Shown here piece by piece: positions 59,656 to 64,000 of a DNA stretch of 64,000 nt. Numbering within the stretch: position 1 is the first letter of the stretch; every line of letters starts with the position of its first letter. The notes beneath the pieces are model-generated. The model had not been told where the DNA came from. It ran no database searches and saw only the letters and a program-made list of their open reading frames with translations. The stretch comes from an uncultured Mycoplasmatota bacterium. Its GTDB lineage: Bacteria > Bacillota_I > Bacilli_A > RF39 > UBA660. The position numbers and the translations under genes are program-made. Location of the stretch: the NCBI GenBank assembly GCA_900552495.1, contig URZY01000001.1:1-64000 (forward strand), read 5' to 3'.

Positions 59656-61290
59656 ATGAAAGATAAGACCTTAAAGAAAAACTCTTTTGTTGCGGGTGCT
59701 TTTATTACGACGCTTGGAATAGTTATTTCGAAAATTCTTGGAATTGTCTATGTTATTCCTTTTCATGCAGTAATAGGTGAACAAGGCGGAGCTTTGTATG
59801 GTTATGCTTATACTATTTATGCTCTTTTTATGTCGCTTGCAACTGCGGGTATTCCTTTAGCAATGAGTAAAATTGTGTCAGAATATCAAACTCTTGGTTA
59901 TTATGGAGCTAAGAAGAGAGCTTTTGTTTTAGGAAAGAAAATAGCTTTATTATTAGGTTTGATTTGTTTTATTATATTGATGTTTACAGCTCCATTGTTA
60001 GCAAAAGCTATACTTGGAGATTTAGTTGGTGGAAATACAGTCGAAGATGTAACCTTTGTTATTAGAGTTATTTCAACTGCTATTTTAGTAGTGCCTGTTT
60101 TAAGTATTTATAGGGGATATTTTGAAGGGCATAGATTTATGAGCCCACCCTCTATTTCACAAGTGTTGGAGCAGATTGTTAGGGTTTTAATAATTGTGGT
60201 TGGCAGTTATACGGCTATTAAGATTTTTAAATTAAATTTGACAAGTGCAGTTGGAATTGCTTTAGCAGGGGCAACAGTAGGAGCATTAGTTTCTTATATT
60301 TATTTGGTAGATAAAAGACGGAAAAATAAAAAGAAATTTGATGAAAAAGTACGGAATGTTAATGAGCCAATTATTACTAATAAAATGATTTTTCGAAAGT
60401 TAGCAGTTTATGCTATACCATTTATTTTAATTGATATATTTAAATCATTATATAATTATGTTGATATGGTTACTGTTGTTCAAGGGCTCGTGGATATTGC
60501 TAAATATAGTGTTAGTGATGCAGAAACGATTATGAGTATGCTCTCTACTTGGAGTTCTAAGTTTAATATGATTATTTTGTCAGTGTCAACAGGTGTTATA
60601 GTTAGTTTAATTCCTAATTTGACGCAAAGTGTTGTGAAAAAGGATAAAAATGATATTAATAAAAAGATTAATCAGGCACTTAGTATTTTACTGTTTTTGA
60701 TGTTGCCGATGACAATAGGTCTAAGTTTTTTAGCAGAACCAGTATGGATGCTATTTTATGGTAAGAGTGTTTATGGTGCAAGTGTGTTGTCTTACTTTAT
60801 TTTTGTTGGTCTTTTTATGGGATTATTTACGGCTGCAATTTCTATAATTCAAGTACTTAAGGACTATAAGACTGTGTTTGTGAGTTTAGCAGTTGGTGTA
60901 GTACTGAAAGTTATTTTAAATACTAGTTTGATCGAAACTTTTGCGAAACTTGGACTTCCGGCTTATTATGGCGTTATTACGGCTAGTTTAGTAGCATATT
61001 CCGTTTCCTTTATTATATGTTTAGTTGTTTTACATGGTAAGTATAAAATTGATTATGAAGAAACGGTAAGGAATTTTTTAGATATTTTATCGGGTTGTAT
61101 GTTGATGGTGGTAATGTTATTTTTGGTTAAATTTGTTATTCCTATTGTCAGTGCTAATCGAATAGTTAATTTGTTTATTATTCTAGGTTATACGATAATA
61201 GGGGGAATTGTTTATCTGTTTTTTATGTGGAAAACTAAGACTATTCAAAATGTTTTTGGTAATAAATTGAAAGGGTTTATTAAGAAGTAA
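59656..61290 (+). CDS. MurJ/SpoVB-type polysaccharide flippase
   Basis: 544 residues from ATG 59656 after TTAGGAGGAATACA. Fourteen membrane helices with the MATE/MOP-superfamily start SFVAGAFITTLGIVISKILGIVYVIPFHAVIGEQGGALYGYAY, close to SpoVB/YtgP proteins that flip lipid II or other lipid-linked sugars. It ends with a basic cytoplasmic tail. A 44-residue membrane peptide gene follows at once. Confidence 0.93.
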   Translation: MKDKTLKKNSFVAGAFITTLGIVISKILGIVYVIPFHAVIGEQGGALYGYAYTIYALFMSLATAGIPLAMSKIVSEYQTLGYYGAKKRAFVLGKKIALLLGLICFIILMFTAPLLAKAILGDLVGGNTVEDVTFVIRVISTAILVVPVLSIYRGYFEGHRFMSPPSISQVLEQIVRVLIIVVGSYTAIKIFKLNLTSAVGIALAGATVGALVSYIYLVDKRRKNKKKFDEKVRNVNEPIITNKMIFRKLAVYAIPFILIDIFKSLYNYVDMVTVVQGLVDIAKYSVSDAETIMSMLSTWSSKFNMIILSVSTGVIVSLIPNLTQSVVKKDKNDINKKINQALSILLFLMLPMTIGLSFLAEPVWMLFYGKSVYGASVLSYFIFVGLFMGLFTAAISIIQVLKDYKTVFVSLAVGVVLKVILNTSLIETFAKLGLPAYYGVITASLVAYSVSFIICLVVLHGKYKIDYEETVRNFLDILSGCMLMVVMLFLVKFVIPIVSANRIVNLFIILGYTIIGGIVYLFFMWKTKTIQNVFGNKLKGFIKK

Positions 61291-61291
61291 T

Positions 61292-61426
61292 ATGAAAAAG
61301 AAAAAGATGAAGTTATTTGATAAATTTTATATTGTTTGGTTGATTATTACGGGTGGCTTATTGATTGGCTGTATTTTATGGTATTTTTTAGTTGAAAGAG
61401 TTAATAGTTTATGCATATTTTATTGA
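61292..61426 (+). CDS. 44-residue single-pass membrane peptide after the flippase
   Basis: Starts one base after the flippase stop (ATG 61292) and ends at TGA 61424-61426. MKKKKMKLFDKFYIVWLIITGGLLIGCILWYFLV: a Lys-rich start then one helix with a GGLLIGC centre. The upstream AAGAAG is a weak ribosome site, and coupling to the flippase would help. A strong terminator follows. I do not recognise it. Confidence 0.6.
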   Translation: MKKKKMKLFDKFYIVWLIITGGLLIGCILWYFLVERVNSLCIFY

Positions 61427-61429
61427 TTA

Positions 61430-61466
61430 AAAAAACTTATCTCTTGTTTTGAGATAAGTTTTTTAT
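61430..61466. terminator. Bidirectional terminator
   Basis: AAAACTTATCTC / GAGATAAGTTTT twelve-base perfect stem with TTGTTTT loop, shared with the convergent FemX-like gene. Confidence 0.92.
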
Positions 61467-62764
61467 TTGTGAATTCTTTTTTTTAAATTTTTTAATCCAT
61501 GATAAACACTGAAGGCTAGATTATAGGTATTATACCAAAACGGAGAAATAATAAGATCAAATTCTCCAATTAATTCTGATACATGTCCACCAAAACTTTT
61601 TTTGAAAAGAAATAATCCGTATAGAGGATTTTCCTTTCTAAAATCACCAGTTATACCATAAAAATTGTATTTTTTATAGTTATTATCTACGGCCATCTTT
61701 ATACCTGCAAAATGAACTGTATAGGCTGATTGAAATTGCATTAATTGTTCATTAGAGCCGCCGTATAATGATAGAACTTCATTTCCATAAATTAAAAATA
61801 AAATGCCTCCAAGAACGGCTTTCTCACCATGTTCTTGTTTTAGTGCTTCAATTTTTTCTAATTGCTTTTCTAATCGTGTAATAGTTTCTTCATTTTGTTT
61901 ATTACTTTGGTTATATTTTTTATCATTCATCTTTAATAAATTATTTTCTTTTTTGTAAATTCGATCTTCTAAATCTTTTTTATTTTGTTTTAATTCTTCT
62001 TCGGTGTTCTTTTTATATAAATTAAAATCTATTTCGGCAATTAAAATTTTTAGTATACCGCTGTCGTGTAGTGAATCCCACATACTTTCATAGTATGATA
62101 GTGGTCGATCAACAAATTCGCGGCGATCACTTGTATGTTGCATTATGTCTTTAAAGATTGGTAGTTCGTCTCTTGATATTTCGCGAGTTGTAATTCCACA
62201 TTTTTCATTTTTGCGGAGAATTTGTCTAGTTTTCGATTCCATATCTTGCATAATGGTATCAAGAGATTTATTTTCTGTTTCTATGACGTGCATCCATCTT
62301 GGCTGTAATGTATCTTGCATTAAATTGAAACCATAGTGTTTGTATGATAGTTTTGTTAGATTTTCAACTGCTTGTTTATTATTATAACCGTCTTTTACAA
62401 GGTCACCATTATTATTATGTTCCTGATATTCTATGTATGGATCTAACTTTACAAAGATAGCACCGTTTTTTTTGGCATATAATTTTAGCTGGTTTGTAAA
62501 TTCACTTAAGAGTTCAAAATTGTTATAGTCAATTAGGAAACCGCGAGGTGAATAGAACATTTTTTTCTTTATAAAGGGAACGTTTTTCGCGAGTAATAGT
62601 GCTGCAGCAACAATATTTTTATTGTCTTTTAAACCAACATAGTGAGCAGCCCAGCCATTTTTAGCTTTTAAATTTGCCCACTCTTTAGTTTGATGAAATG
62701 TTATTTGGTCATGTTTATCGGCCCATTTTTTGAATTCTTTTTCGTTAAGTGTTACTAGTTCCAT
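61463..62764 (-). CDS. FemX/MurM-type tRNA-dependent peptidoglycan ligase (copy 1)
   Basis: 433 residues. Two GNAT-like subdomains are split by a charged coiled coil at about 245-310 (NTEEELKQNKKDLEDRIYKKENNLLKMNDKK), as in FemA/FemB. Conserved segments include FHQTKEWANLKAKNGW, FYSPRGFLIDY, LQPRWMHVIE, SLYGGSNEQLMQFQSAY and GITGDFRKENPLYGLFLFKKSFGG. It adds an amino acid from aminoacyl-tRNA to lipid II stem peptides. It overlaps the gene upstream by 20 bases. Confidence 0.92.
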   Translation of the reverse strand: MELVTLNEKEFKKWADKHDQITFHQTKEWANLKAKNGWAAHYVGLKDNKNIVAAALLLAKNVPFIKKKMFYSPRGFLIDYNNFELLSEFTNQLKLYAKKNGAIFVKLDPYIEYQEHNNNGDLVKDGYNNKQAVENLTKLSYKHYGFNLMQDTLQPRWMHVIETENKSLDTIMQDMESKTRQILRKNEKCGITTREISRDELPIFKDIMQHTSDRREFVDRPLSYYESMWDSLHDSGILKILIAEIDFNLYKKNTEEELKQNKKDLEDRIYKKENNLLKMNDKKYNQSNKQNEETITRLEKQLEKIEALKQEHGEKAVLGGILFLIYGNEVLSLYGGSNEQLMQFQSAYTVHFAGIKMAVDNNYKKYNFYGITGDFRKENPLYGLFLFKKSFGGHVSELIGEFDLIISPFWYNTYNLAFSVYHGLKNLKKRIHK

Positions 62765-63977
62765 AATTTTCCTCCTTTTCCTTTTTAAAAATAGGTAGTA
62801 TTTTGCGAAGAATAATGTACATAAATGGATTAGTTATTATTTCATAGTCACCAATATATTCAATAAATTGTCCACCAAATTCTTTTTTAAATTCGTTTAT
62901 ATCTGGATGATATTCAATGGGACTCAATTGTTTAAAAATACTAAAGCCATTGTCTTTGTAATATTTAATATATTCGTTATAGATGGTATAGCGAAGATTT
63001 GTTTCATCTAGAATATGATTGTTGGCTTCACTCAAAATCCAAACGGTTTTATTGTGCTCCATCATTAGATTGGCACTTATCGTTAAATAATTACCATATT
63101 TTAATTTATAATTCTTAAATTTTTCATAATCTTTGTTTAACTTTTCACGTTGAGTTTTTAAATTAGCAAGTTTTTCTTTGGATGAAGAATCTAAATTATC
63201 GATGGGAATTATAGACATTTGATTATTTATTCTTCGAAGCTCTTTTTCAATTGTTTTTAAGGTTTTAGTTATATGAAGTTTTCCTAAGAATAACTTAATT
63301 TTAGTGTTCTCATTATTGCTAAAAATATCATATAAAGTTTCATAATAATCTGTTTTCTTATTCTTTTGAAGATTAAATAATTCATTTAAATCTTTAGCTG
63401 TTCCTATAGTTAATTCAATGTCATACATGGATGTTGAAGCAATCTTTTCTTTGATATTATTGGAGTAATTTTCTTGGATGATTTGATAGTTTTGTTCTAA
63501 ATCAATTAAATAATTGTATTCTAATAATTTAATATTAGATTTCTTTTTAAATCCTAAGTTTTTAATATTGTTTAGTTTTTCAATAGTTGAATTGTTTATA
63601 TGCTCTTGGTGATCTTTATCATAATATTTATATATAATGGCAGGATTAATTCTTAAAGAAATTGCTTTCTTATGATGGGCAAAGTCTTTTAATTTTTGAG
63701 TTAAGAGACTAAGTAAGCGTCGATCTCTATAATCTATTACAAAGCCACGGGGTGCATATAGAGAACAGAAATCCATTGATAAATGTTCTTCAAGAATTAG
63801 CGTTGCGGCGATGATTTCATTATTTTCATCTACTAATCCAAGATAATATGGAGTAGTGTGGTTAGTAATTTTGTCAAATTCTCCCCAGGAACTTGTTTGC
63901 ATGAAATGAGAGGAGTCAATTTTTGCTTGAGTAAAATTGTCAAACTCTTTTTTACTGATACTTCTAAGTTTTAACAT
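62745..63977 (-). CDS. FemX/MurM-type tRNA-dependent peptidoglycan ligase (copy 2)
   Basis: 410 residues, same layout as the neighbour: FMQTSSWGEFDKITNHTTPYYLG, LYAPRGFVIDYRD, a coiled coil at about 225-285, and LSEANNHI with FKKEFGGQFIEYIGDYEI at the end. Paired copies usually add successive residues of an interpeptide bridge. The start at 63977 follows AAAGGATGACAAAAAA. Upstream sequence (to 64000) probably continues an operon beyond the window. Confidence 0.92.
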   Translation of the reverse strand: MLKLRSISKKEFDNFTQAKIDSSHFMQTSSWGEFDKITNHTTPYYLGLVDENNEIIAATLILEEHLSMDFCSLYAPRGFVIDYRDRRLLSLLTQKLKDFAHHKKAISLRINPAIIYKYYDKDHQEHINNSTIEKLNNIKNLGFKKKSNIKLLEYNYLIDLEQNYQIIQENYSNNIKEKIASTSMYDIELTIGTAKDLNELFNLQKNKKTDYYETLYDIFSNNENTKIKLFLGKLHITKTLKTIEKELRRINNQMSIIPIDNLDSSSKEKLANLKTQREKLNKDYEKFKNYKLKYGNYLTISANLMMEHNKTVWILSEANNHILDETNLRYTIYNEYIKYYKDNGFSIFKQLSPIEYHPDINEFKKEFGGQFIEYIGDYEIITNPFMYIILRKILPIFKKEKEENYGTSNT

Positions 63978-64000
63978 TTTTTTGTCATCCTTTCATGTAT

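Noticed and set aside
1..64000. CRISPR array, rRNA operon or replication origin
   Set aside because: No regularly spaced repeats, rRNA-like sequence or DnaA-box cluster was seen on reading the window.

Overview
The window comes from a low-GC, walled, Gram-positive-type bacterium, most likely an uncultivated gut member of the Bacilli (Erysipelotrichales/RF39-like). The reasons are the strong A+T bias, AGGAGG ribosome sites, a T-box leader, the CdaA/CdaR pair, FemAB-type ligases, a sortase with its substrate and a Cse60-type protein. TGA and TAG both serve as ordinary stops, so this is not a Mycoplasma-type code. The taxonomic placement is an inference from gene content.

Positions 1-12443 are the right end of a siphovirus-type prophage. 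In order it carries the end of a (probable) major tail protein, a tail assembly chaperone with a textbook -1 frameshift site, tape measure, distal tail, tail-tip and DUF859 proteins, short tail-fibre tips behind a ten-G tract, holin, DUF6275 protein and M23 endolysin. A reverse-strand operon of a 41-residue membrane peptide and a ribbon-helix-helix protein follows, with a perfect palindrome inside its promoter. The prophage stops at a remnant of the tmRNA (ssrA) 3' end, and what looks like the host ssrA terminator lies just outside it.

Positions 12500-30100 are host genes with accessory traits. A response regulator, histidine kinase, MacB/FtsX-like ABC permease (frame broken at a seven-G tract), ATPase and membrane-anchored beta-helix surface protein form one module. 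After it come two HD-domain genes (one cut by an in-frame TAG), DUF4234 and DUF2752 membrane proteins, a CPBP protease, a PlsC-like acyltransferase, a hybrid histidine kinase, a glycerophosphodiesterase, an IS110-family element, a tRNA-Thr(CGT) and a possible transglutaminase-like protein.

Positions 30300-49100 are mainly envelope and housekeeping genes: an NlpC/P60 hydrolase, CdaA-CdaR (c-di-AMP), a LolA/GerS-like lipoprotein, an S41 protease, a sortase with a thioester/SpaA adhesin, formate-tetrahydrofolate ligase, an M50-type protease, a DapB-fold dehydrogenase, NfeD plus SPFH protein, a TIGR01212 radical SAM protein, a patatin-like lipase and a VanY-type carboxypeptidase.

Positions 49100-64000 hold a frame-broken membrane/NlpC-like gene, a GH31 protein behind a 24-bp direct repeat, a leucine T-box operon (membrane protein plus a leucyl-tRNA synthetase with an inserted Nudix domain), a PHP phosphatase, a Fic protein, Cse60, a MurJ/SpoVB-type flippase and two FemX/MurM-type ligases. 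The most unusual points are the Nudix-LeuRS operon, the G-tract contingency candidates, the prophage operator with its micro-operon, and the number of separate frame breaks.
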